From Scatosoma sp045652785 (GTDB taxonomy: Bacteria > Bacillota > Clostridia > Christensenellales > Borkfalkiaceae): a DNA stretch of 8,998 nucleotides. The DNA lies in contig JAZOLF010000092.1 in assembly GCA_045652785.1 (NCBI GenBank), positions 1 through 8,998 on the forward strand. Reading direction: 5' to 3'. A program made the translations under genes and the position numbers. Below the pieces are notes generated by a model, which had not been told where the DNA came from, made no database searches, and saw only the letters and a program-made list of their open reading frames with translations. Positions 2,859 to 8,998 of this stretch are shown in pieces. Position 1 is the first letter of the stretch; each line of letters begins with the position of its first letter.

Positions 2859-4601
2859 TTATTGTTCCACTTTGTAGCAATCGCACGCTTTTCCGCTGGG
2901 CATAAACCCGCTATCCGAACATTTTTTACATTCGTACTGCGGCAGGAGTTGCCATTCTTCGATCCCGAGTGCGGAAAGAACTTGCAGGCGTTCCGCTGCC
3001 AGTTCTGCTTGCTTTGCTTTGAGTGCAGGCAGGGTATCGGGGGCGTAGATTTCCGCTTTCGCCAGCTCCATATTCATCTTCGATAAAGCCCGTTCAATCG
3101 CACCAAAGCGGGGGGCGGAAGTTGCTTTCGTCACATACCTGTCTGCCACTAATTGCGCTTTTTCGCGTTTGTCGGCGTAGAATTTTTCCCTTGCGGACTT
3201 CGCGTTTGCCGCTTCGATGGCTGCCGCCGCGTAGGAAGGAGTGCTGCCCGTCGTACCGCTCTTTTGCGCCGCGGGTTTTTCGTCCTTTTCCAAATCCTTT
3301 ACTGTTTGGTAGCCAAGCCGTTTCCATTCGGATAAGATACGGTTCATGTAGGGGATGGGGGATGCGGATGCCGCCGAACGTTTTGCCGCTTCCAAAATCA
3401 TATCGTCGCTAAACGACCAGCCCCGCCAAGTTCCCAAAAGCGCAAGGTTGTTTGCCGTCGGACGGATTCCGCCGCAAATTTCTTGGAGTTTCGTCAGCAA
3501 CTTCAAATCGCCGTTCTTTTCTTTGAGCGTTTCTTTTACGCCGTCTGCGGTGATGATGCCGTCGGCGAACATACTTTCCAGAGTTTGGTGCATACAAGCA
3601 AAGTCGCCGCGCCCCGTTTTCAAACAGTAGAGCGCAATTTCAAGCAAGGAATTGTCTTCGTAGCCCCATTCCGTCCATTGTTCGACGTACTCGTCGATAT
3701 AGGTTGCGGGGTTGGAGATTTTTGCCCCCAACTTTCTTGCGATGCGGAAGGTAAGGTTTGCAAGCAAATCGCGTCGTTCCAAATATTTTTCAACGTCACG
3801 CGCGGTGAACTTTTCCCGTTCTTTGAGTTCGTCCAGCACCAGTTGCAAGGTGGACATTTGACCTTTTTTCAAGTATTTTGCCGCCGCGCGGATGCCGCCG
3901 TGGTCGAACCCGTCGCGCAGCCAAGCGCTATACAGCGTGTAGTCCGTTTCGTCGATGCGGCGCTTGATACCAAGCAAGATAAACAGCGTTTCGATGTGTT
4001 TTTCGTTCTCGTCGTAATTGCCGAGCGCGGTTTCCACTTGTTCGTAGGTTGTGATGCCGTCGCGCAGGAATTTTTTTGCCTTGTTAAAGACATGGTGGGG
4101 GGTAATGCTTTCCCCGTCCTTGGCGATACAGTATTCTACGACGAGCAAAAGCGCCATAGGTTGGATGTCCGTTTCTTCTAAAAAGCGCATATATTTGACG
4201 CTTTCTTGGTAGGATACGAACTTACCCACTTTTTGCATCCGTTTTTGCAATTCCTTGTTAAAATCGCCGTACTTATCATAGCGGATTTGCTTGGGCTTGC
4301 CGCCGTTATTTGCCACAGGTAAATAGCGGACCGTGAACGGATCGGCGGAAAGAATTTCCACCAAGTCGTAATCCTGCCAGTATTCGAATGCGTCGATAAT
4401 TTTTTCTTCGGTGGTTTTTAATACTTCCGCAAGAGAGCGCACGGAAAAATCATCGTTGCCGCATTGACAAAGATGTAAGCCGTACAAATAGACCTTGACC
4501 GCAAAGTCGTTGGCTTCGGGCAGGTATTTTTGGATAAAACGGTTCTCAACGTAGGTAAAAGAGTGGGTTGTGAACTCTTTTGAGAAGGAACAAAACGCCA
4601 T
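2859..4601 (-). CDS. DnaD-domain replication protein with C-terminal DnaC-like zinc segment
   Basis: A 580-aa member of the DnaD/DnaB_2 superfamily of primosome proteins, which remodel origin DNA and help load the replicative helicase in Bacillota. Residues about 15-100 look like the DnaD N-terminal winged helix. Several DnaD C-terminal-type helical repeats follow, best seen at PATYIDEYVEQWTEWGY (298-314) and PIPYMNRILSEWKRLGY (415-431), the family's Y-I/M-x-x-x-L/V-x-x-W signature. Weaker copies are near 168-190 and 335-355. A low-complexity Ala/Lys linker (about 440-480) leads to a coiled segment and a zinc-type motif, C558-x2-C561-x11-C573-x-C575. That last part resembles the N-terminal domain of DnaC/DnaI loaders, but no Walker A or AAA+ domain follows. 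An AAAGGAG site lies about 9 bases upstream of the ATG. The family's usual length is 200-350 aa, so this one is long. Confidence 0.85.
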   Translation of the reverse strand: MAFCSFSKEFTTHSFTYVENRFIQKYLPEANDFAVKVYLYGLHLCQCGNDDFSVRSLAEVLKTTEEKIIDAFEYWQDYDLVEILSADPFTVRYLPVANNGGKPKQIRYDKYGDFNKELQKRMQKVGKFVSYQESVKYMRFLEETDIQPMALLLVVEYCIAKDGESITPHHVFNKAKKFLRDGITTYEQVETALGNYDENEKHIETLFILLGIKRRIDETDYTLYSAWLRDGFDHGGIRAAAKYLKKGQMSTLQLVLDELKEREKFTARDVEKYLERRDLLANLTFRIARKLGAKISNPATYIDEYVEQWTEWGYEDNSLLEIALYCLKTGRGDFACMHQTLESMFADGIITADGVKETLKEKNGDLKLLTKLQEICGGIRPTANNLALLGTWRGWSFSDDMILEAAKRSAASASPIPYMNRILSEWKRLGYQTVKDLEKDEKPAAQKSGTTGSTPSYAAAAIEAANAKSAREKFYADKREKAQLVADRYVTKATSAPRFGAIERALSKMNMELAKAEIYAPDTLPALKAKQAELAAERLQVLSALGIEEWQLLPQYECKKCSDSGFMPSGKACDCYKVEQ

Positions 4602-4629
4602 AATCGGACGCTCCTTTGGTAAGTATTTG

Positions 4630-4646
4630 CTTATTTTATAAATAAG
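4630..4646. repeat. Perfect inverted repeat upstream of the DnaD gene
   Basis: CTTATTT (4630-4636), TAT, AAATAAG (4640-4646), in the divergent intergenic region 29 bases ahead of the DnaD start. On the minus strand it contains TATAAA, a possible -10, but no convincing -35 lies at the right distance. It could be an operator or simply AT-rich promoter DNA. Confidence 0.35.
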
Positions 4647-4692
4647 AATTGTGAAATTTAGGAAAAATCCCGTCTTTTTCCGCGTTTAGGTC

Positions 4693-4721
4693 TTGCTTTC
4701 TTTTGCAAAATGGTGTATAAT
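4693..4721 (+). promoter_or_regulatory. Promoter of the hydrolase-lepB-DegV operon
   Basis: TTGCTT (4693-4698), 17 bp, TATAAT (4716-4721). The predicted start near 4728 leaves a leader of about 119 bases before the ATG at 4847. I see no recognisable riboswitch in that leader. Confidence 0.7.
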
Positions 4722-4846
4722 GAACCCGTATATGTGCAAAATTGCGGTAAGAGATACGCCGTAGGATTATTATAGCGGGTTTCCTTTCGAAAAGCAAGGC
4801 ATTTTGACGGGAGAATTGAAAAAAAGAAAAGGGATTTATCGGCAAC

Positions 4847-6724
4847 ATGGCAAAAAAGACGTTAGTAAAAAAAGAAAAAATCGTCAGCGCGCTGTCAATA
4901 TGGCGGCTGTTTGACGTTTCGCGAACGCCTGAAACGGAAGTGGTACGCGTGGAAAAGGACGTGGAAACGGGATTGCTCTATCAGCAATTGCGCTATAACG
5001 GACGCGACACCGAAGACGGGGGCGTTCGTATTTTTGCATACTTCGCGCGCCCGAAAGGGGATAAACCTTGTCCTGCCATTTTGCTGCTCAAAGAAGCCAA
5101 CAAGCCCTTGGACGTTGCTTTGATGGCGCACTTCGTACAAAAGGGGTACGCGGTGTTGATGCCTGACTATTCGGGAAAACTTTCACCTGAAGAAAAGAAG
5201 GGGATTTACGCGGACGGGTTCGACGAAGAAACGGAAGAACTCGGCTACGAAACGGATGATGAAACGGAACTCCCCGAAAAAGAAGAACACGAAACGAAAA
5301 ATACCGACGCGGAAAGCGAAGACGCTGGCTACGCAGGTACGGTATATCCCCCGTCCTTGTCGTACGCGAATTACGCGACCGCGAAAGGGCTGTATGATTT
5401 GGAAGGGATTTCGGCGGATCAAACTTGTTGGTTTGAATGGACGTACAGCGCGTTATATTCCCTGTCCTACTTGAAGAGCCGCGACGACATTGAAAAGATC
5501 GGCGTTGTCGGGATTCGCACGGGCGGCGAAGTGGCGTGGAAAGTGATGCTTTCCCCTGACGTGGCTTGCGGTGTACCCGTGAATGCGGCGGGTTGGCTCT
5601 CTTCGCGCGGGACGAACCGTTTTGCGGAAAATTCCGCAATCAACCTTGCGGACGAACGCCATCGCTATATCGCGGGCGTGGATTCGCAGTCGTACGCGCC
5701 CTTTGTCACTTGTCCTGTGTTGATGCTTTGCGCGATGTCCGATTACGGCTTTGATGCCGACCGCGCTTACGATACTTTTGGTAGAATCGGCGGGGAAACA
5801 GCGGCGCAAAAGGCGATTATCTATTCCCCTGACAGCGGTTCTTGTATCGGTCAAAATGGGTTGCAGGATTTGCAAATCTTCTTAGAAAAGCATTTGAAAG
5901 GCAGGGAAGTATTCATTCCTGAGCCGCTCAATATCTCGGTTACGGAAAAGGACGGCAAATTGCACGTCGAAGTGATGGGCGACGAAGAAGGCATCATCAG
6001 CGAAATGGGGGTTTGCTACACCGAAAGCGCACCCAAAGTACGCAGCATCTACCGCGAATGGCAATGTGTGTATAAACAGCCTGGCAGCGCAATCAAGAAT
6101 GGGAAGATTGCCTGCGACATTACTCCCTTTGAAGGAGCGCCCGCGGCGTTCTTGTACGGGTATGCACAATATTTAAATGGCTTTAAAGTGGTGACAAAAA
6201 TCGTACCCAAGCAGTTCAACGTGTCGTCGGCAAAGAAACTCGGTAGCCGTATGCTCTTCTCGGGCGAAGAACTGGATTCGTTTAGCGTGGCAGAACACGA
6301 AGACTACTCGGTGGCGGGGATTTTCTTGGAAAAGGAAGCGACGCCAAAACTCGTTTTTGGGTATGGCGGTATCCAAGGCGCGTACTCGCTCGGCGGTATC
6401 AAGACGTATAAAATCAGTTCCCCCCGCTACGTTGCGGAAGAAGAAGATATTTTGAAGTTCGACGCTTACGTGTGCGGTACGGAAACGGAAACCTTGCGTA
6501 TCGGCGTAGAAGTGACCGAAGACGACGGCGAAACGTCCAGATATTTCTGCCAAGTGCCCATCAAAGGCGGCGGAAAATGGAAACGGATTATGCTGGAAGC
6601 GCGGGATTTCAAGAACGACCGCTTTGGTAAGCCTTTGGAATCGTTTTCGCATGGGCGCGCATTGACGTTCGGTACGGAAAACGAAGATTGCGAATACGCT
6701 ATCACAAATATTTTGTGGTTGTGA
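4847..6724 (+). CDS. Alpha/beta-hydrolase-fold protein, apparently catalytically inactive
   Basis: 625 aa. Residues about 55-350 follow the alpha/beta-hydrolase order of the acyl-peptidase/acetyl-esterase type: a strand (CPAILLLKE, 75-83), a helix with a GYAVLMPDYSG strand (100-110), the nucleophile elbow (217-227), a strand ahead of the acid (CPVLMLCAMSDYG, 289-301) and the His turn (326-334). The elbow reads G222-I-R224-T-G226, with Arg where Ser should be. The His turn reads SPDSGSC, with Ser332 where His is expected; Asp299 is kept. An acidic insertion (about 124-160, rich in Glu/Asp) replaces the lid. Residues about 360-625 look like beta-rich, possibly binding, domains. No signal peptide is visible, so it is probably cytosolic. 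The ribosome binding site is weak. The role is unknown; a binding or scaffold role is an inference. Confidence 0.75.
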   Translation: MAKKTLVKKEKIVSALSIWRLFDVSRTPETEVVRVEKDVETGLLYQQLRYNGRDTEDGGVRIFAYFARPKGDKPCPAILLLKEANKPLDVALMAHFVQKGYAVLMPDYSGKLSPEEKKGIYADGFDEETEELGYETDDETELPEKEEHETKNTDAESEDAGYAGTVYPPSLSYANYATAKGLYDLEGISADQTCWFEWTYSALYSLSYLKSRDDIEKIGVVGIRTGGEVAWKVMLSPDVACGVPVNAAGWLSSRGTNRFAENSAINLADERHRYIAGVDSQSYAPFVTCPVLMLCAMSDYGFDADRAYDTFGRIGGETAAQKAIIYSPDSGSCIGQNGLQDLQIFLEKHLKGREVFIPEPLNISVTEKDGKLHVEVMGDEEGIISEMGVCYTESAPKVRSIYREWQCVYKQPGSAIKNGKIACDITPFEGAPAAFLYGYAQYLNGFKVVTKIVPKQFNVSSAKKLGSRMLFSGEELDSFSVAEHEDYSVAGIFLEKEATPKLVFGYGGIQGAYSLGGIKTYKISSPRYVAEEEDILKFDAYVCGTETETLRIGVEVTEDDGETSRYFCQVPIKGGGKWKRIMLEARDFKNDRFGKPLESFSHGRALTFGTENEDCEYAITNILWL

Positions 6725-6740
6725 TGGATAGAAAGAGAGT

Positions 6741-7430
6741 ATGAAAGAGCAAAAAAGTTTACAAGATAGCGAACTGTACGAGAGTTGTTATCGCATCGCG
6801 GAACGCAAATCGAACGCTCGGTTTTTCTGCGTGCTACTCATCGTCGTTTGGGCGGTGATTATCGCGCTGAACGCTTGGTACTCCGCATTTGGCGGGGTGC
6901 AAGTGGACGGGGGGTCGATGCTGGATACCTTCCGCAGCGGCGAATACTTGTTGGTTCGGTACTTTGACGAAGGGGACGAACTTCCTTACGGGAGTGTGAT
7001 CGTGGTGGACATCGGGCATTACCCCGAAGTGCAGGCATACAACGCGGCGCATCCGAACCGAGCCCCGACCAAGTACCTTATCAAGCGCTTAATCGCCAAA
7101 GAAGGGGATCGGGTGCGTTGTCAAGACGGCGTGGTGCAGGTATGGTACGCGGGAACAAGCGGGTATCAGTACTTGGACGAGCCGTATGCGAAATACTCTA
7201 ATAAGTATGAATACGACTTTGACGAATACATCGTTGGTGAAGGGGAAATCTTCTTCTTAGGGGACAACCGCAACATTAGTTTGGACAGCCGCTACCAGGA
7301 AGATATGTCACATATTGACCGTTTGTACAAGGAAGCAGATATTTATGGGATCGTGCCTGACTGGGCGGTAAAAAACAAGGACACTTTGGCAAAGATTTTT
7401 TTCTGGCGGGAAACGCTGGCGAAAAGATAA
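6741..7430 (+). CDS. lepB: Type I signal peptidase
   Basis: 229 aa, S26 family, which cleaves signal peptides from exported proteins at the outer face of the membrane. A single N-terminal transmembrane helix spans about 28-45 after a charged cytosolic tail. Box B is VDGGSM with catalytic Ser59. The general-base Lys is K115 in KYLIKRLIAKEGD (box D). Box E is GDNRNISLDSR (174-184). The length and order are normal for Bacillota SPases, with a short inserted segment around 95-108 before box D. The purine run GAAAGAGAG is the only ribosome binding site, and the gene starts 16 bases after the hydrolase-like gene, so the two are likely co-translated. Genomes usually have several SPases, and this may be a secondary one. 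Confidence 0.92.
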   Translation: MKEQKSLQDSELYESCYRIAERKSNARFFCVLLIVVWAVIIALNAWYSAFGGVQVDGGSMLDTFRSGEYLLVRYFDEGDELPYGSVIVVDIGHYPEVQAYNAAHPNRAPTKYLIKRLIAKEGDRVRCQDGVVQVWYAGTSGYQYLDEPYAKYSNKYEYDFDEYIVGEGEIFFLGDNRNISLDSRYQEDMSHIDRLYKEADIYGIVPDWAVKNKDTLAKIFFWRETLAKR

Positions 7431-7478
7431 TCAACAATAAAAAATAAAAAAAAGATATAGATTTTAGGAGACAGATTT

Positions 7479-8327
7479 ATGGCAATTCGTATCACATCAG
7501 ACAGCACCTGTGATTTGGGACATTTAGTACAGGAACGCAACATCGGCATTTTGCCTTTGCAGGTAAACTTGGGCAGCAATTCCTATTTTGATGGCGTAGA
7601 TATCGTACCTACGGATATTTTCGCATTCGTCGCGGAAACCAAGCACTTGCCCAAGACGGCAGCGCCCAGCATCGGCGATTACGAAGAATTTTTCCAAAAG
7701 CAACTGGATGCTGGCTACGATGATGTTATCCATTTCAACATTTCCGTGAAGGCGTCGGGCTCGCACAATATGGCAAAGCAAGCGGCTGCTGGATTTGGAG
7801 GCAAAGTGCGCGTTATCGACAGTATGGCGCTTTCTTCGGGGCAAGGTTTGCTCGTTATGAAGGCGTGCGATATGCTGGAAGAAGGCAAAAGTGCGGCGGA
7901 AATCGAAGAAGCGTGTTTGGAAATCCGCACGCATATCAATACTTCCTTTGTGCCTGACAGTTTGGACTATTTGCACAAGGGCGGCCGTGTTTCGGGTATG
8001 GTAAAACTTGCGGCTGCGGCATTCAAAATCCATCCGTTGATTTTGATGGACAACGGTCAACTTGTACCTGGTAAAAAGTACAAGGGCAAGATGCACGTAC
8101 TCATTAAGCAATATATTGCGGACTTGAAAGAAATGTACCCGTCCTACGATAAGAGCCGTTGTTTTATCACCCACTCTTGCGCGGATAAAGCGCTCGTGGA
8201 TGCGGCGAAAGCGCAGGTTGCGGAACTTTTCGATTTTGACGAAGTGATCGAAACGGTTGCAGGCTCGATTGTTACCAGCCATTGTGGGCAAGGTACGCTC
8301 GGCGTATTGTTCGTGTATAACAAATAA
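7479..8327 (+). CDS. DegV family fatty-acid-binding protein
   Basis: 282 aa, the normal full length. DegV/FakB proteins bind a fatty acid in a deep cleft, and in many Bacillota they present it to the kinase FakA for acyl-phosphate formation. Conserved elements are visible in order: ITSDSTCDL (4-12), the TAAPS segment (60-64; TSQPS in the family), SVKASGSH (89-96; S-x-x-L-S-G-T-y), DSMALSSGQG (114-123), LDYLHKGGRVS (162-172) and the C-terminal SHCGQG (267-272; H-x-G-P-G). Pro is replaced by Gln in that last motif. A strong AGGAGA site lies 8 bases before the ATG. It sits 48 bases after lepB in the same operon. No FakA-like kinase is in the window, so its partner is unknown. Confidence 0.93.
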   Translation: MAIRITSDSTCDLGHLVQERNIGILPLQVNLGSNSYFDGVDIVPTDIFAFVAETKHLPKTAAPSIGDYEEFFQKQLDAGYDDVIHFNISVKASGSHNMAKQAAAGFGGKVRVIDSMALSSGQGLLVMKACDMLEEGKSAAEIEEACLEIRTHINTSFVPDSLDYLHKGGRVSGMVKLAAAAFKIHPLILMDNGQLVPGKKYKGKMHVLIKQYIADLKEMYPSYDKSRCFITHSCADKALVDAAKAQVAELFDFDEVIETVAGSIVTSHCGQGTLGVLFVYNK

Positions 8328-8334
8328 GAAAACG

Positions 8335-8925
8335 ATGGTACAGACGATTTACAACGACGCCGATCTTTTGGCGGCGGTTAAGCAACGCAAAAAAGTGCTG
8401 GGTGTTTTCTGGGCGGTCACGCTGGCGTATGCGGCGTTTGCCATCGGTTGGTGGATCTACTATATGGGCTTGCCCTATGCCGATCCGATGCAGGCGTTGC
8501 CGAAGGCTTTGATCTTCGTGGCGACGGGCTTGTACGTGCTGTTTTTATTCCCGTTTATGGGGATCAAATACCACCGCATTAACCGATATTATAAACTCCT
8601 TTGCACGATCTCGGAAGGAATTAAAACGGAAGAAAAATGCTATTTTGCGTACTTTGCGGAAAAGGATTTGCAAAAGGAAAAAGTGGACGTCGTATCCTGT
8701 GTGTTTAAAACTTGGAATAAGAAAAAGCAGGAATGGATGGAGCGCGAAGTGTATCACGACGTAGAAAAAGAATGGCCAGATTTGGAACAAGGCGATTTGG
8801 TGCAGTATGCGGTGCAAAGCAACTTCTTGGTGCGCTATGAAGTGCTGGAACGTTGCGCTTTGACGGCGGTAGAACTTGGGGAAGATGAAGGGGACTACGC
8901 AAACGAAGAAGGAGAAACGGTATGA
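8335..8925 (+). CDS. Uncharacterised two-helix membrane protein, 196 aa
   Basis: The start at 8335 is chosen because it lies 7 bases after the DegV stop. The frame extends upstream to 8257, but that part lies inside the DegV gene and would add only basic shadow sequence. There is no strong ribosome binding site, so coupling to DegV translation is likely. Transmembrane helices are at about 20-43 and 56-76, joined by a short loop (GLPYADPMQALP). A cytosolic region of about 120 residues follows, rich in charged and aromatic residues (KTEEKCYFAYFAEKDLQ), and looks like a small beta-rich domain. The tail is acidic. I do not recognise the family. Its stop overlaps the start of the next gene by 4 bases (ATGA). 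Confidence 0.8.
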   Translation: MVQTIYNDADLLAAVKQRKKVLGVFWAVTLAYAAFAIGWWIYYMGLPYADPMQALPKALIFVATGLYVLFLFPFMGIKYHRINRYYKLLCTISEGIKTEEKCYFAYFAEKDLQKEKVDVVSCVFKTWNKKKQEWMEREVYHDVEKEWPDLEQGDLVQYAVQSNFLVRYEVLERCALTAVELGEDEGDYANEEGETV

Positions 8926-8998
8926 GAGCAGTCGTTACAGTAACAGGCAAGGACAACAAAGGGATTATCGCACAGGTTAGCGGTTTCTTGGCGGCAAA
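8922..8998 (+). CDS. ACT-domain protein (UPF0237 type), 5' end
   Basis: The first 25 codons, cut by the window edge. The protein begins MRAVVTVTGKDNKGIIAQVS, the typical first beta strand and helix of an ACT ligand-binding domain (V-T-V-x-G-x-D-x-x-G-I-I-A). It matches the small stand-alone ACT proteins of about 90 aa known as UPF0237. In Bacillota such a gene is commonly followed by a DUF711/UPF0210 gene, which would lie beyond the right edge. An AAGGAG site is 8 bases upstream, inside the preceding gene, and the start overlaps that gene's stop. Confidence 0.85.
   Translation, partial: MRAVVTVTGKDNKGIIAQVSGFLAA

Noticed and set aside
3483..4181. Long plus-strand reading frame (232 codons) inside the DnaD gene
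   Set aside because: It is antisense to clear DnaD repeats and has no ribosome binding site; it is a codon-bias shadow. The antisense frames inside the hydrolase, lepB and DegV genes are rejected for the same reason.
8257..8334. Upstream extension of the membrane-protein gene into DegV
   Set aside because: It overlaps the conserved C-terminus of DegV. The ATG at 8335 gives a natural 7-base spacing.

Overview
The window looks like the chromosome of a gut-type Clostridia (Bacillota) bacterium of intermediate G+C. The supporting signs are strong AGGAGG-type ribosome binding sites, TTGACT/TATAAT-type promoters, a DnaD-family replication protein, a DegV-family fatty-acid-binding protein and an ACT-domain UPF0237 protein. 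The species cannot be named from sequence alone.

Region 1 (1-450) is the end of an integrated mobile element. A minus-strand excisionase-like helix-turn-helix gene runs off the left edge. Next to it are three helically phased 9-bp repeats. These are followed by the detached 3' half of a tRNA-Ser(UGA) gene (anticodon loop to CCA), with the tRNA's orphaned terminator behind it. This is the expected scar of a tyrosine-recombinase element integrated in the anticodon loop of tRNA-Ser.

Region 2 (470-1466) holds two plus-strand genes of unknown function: a 203-aa protein behind a near-consensus promoter, and a 72-aa cysteine-rich protein. A terminator closes the pair.

Region 3 (about 1500-2860) has no protein gene. 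On the minus strand it carries a tRNA-Ser(GGA) gene and then a head-to-tail array of seven small transcription units (called A to G, in transcription order). Each unit has its own near-consensus promoter (TTGACT, 17-18 bp, TATAAT-like) and its own hairpin plus U-tract terminator. Six predicted RNAs are 65-83 nt and one is about 154 nt. Two units share a 19-nt core whose only two differences compensate each other in a stem. Two share an identical 45-bp module (-10 element plus 5' hairpin) joined to different 3' ends. I do not recognise the RNAs as any known family. This array is the main candidate for an undescribed system.

Region 4 (2859-4601) is a minus-strand 580-aa DnaD-domain protein. It ends in a four-cysteine segment resembling the N-terminal zinc domain of DnaC/DnaI helicase loaders, without the ATPase.

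Region 5 (4693-8998) is a plus-strand operon: an alpha/beta-hydrolase-fold protein that appears to have lost its catalytic Ser and His, a type I signal peptidase, a DegV protein, a two-helix membrane protein, and the start of an ACT-domain protein. The genes are closely spaced (16, 48, 7 and -4 bases), so they are probably co-transcribed from the promoter at 4693-4721.
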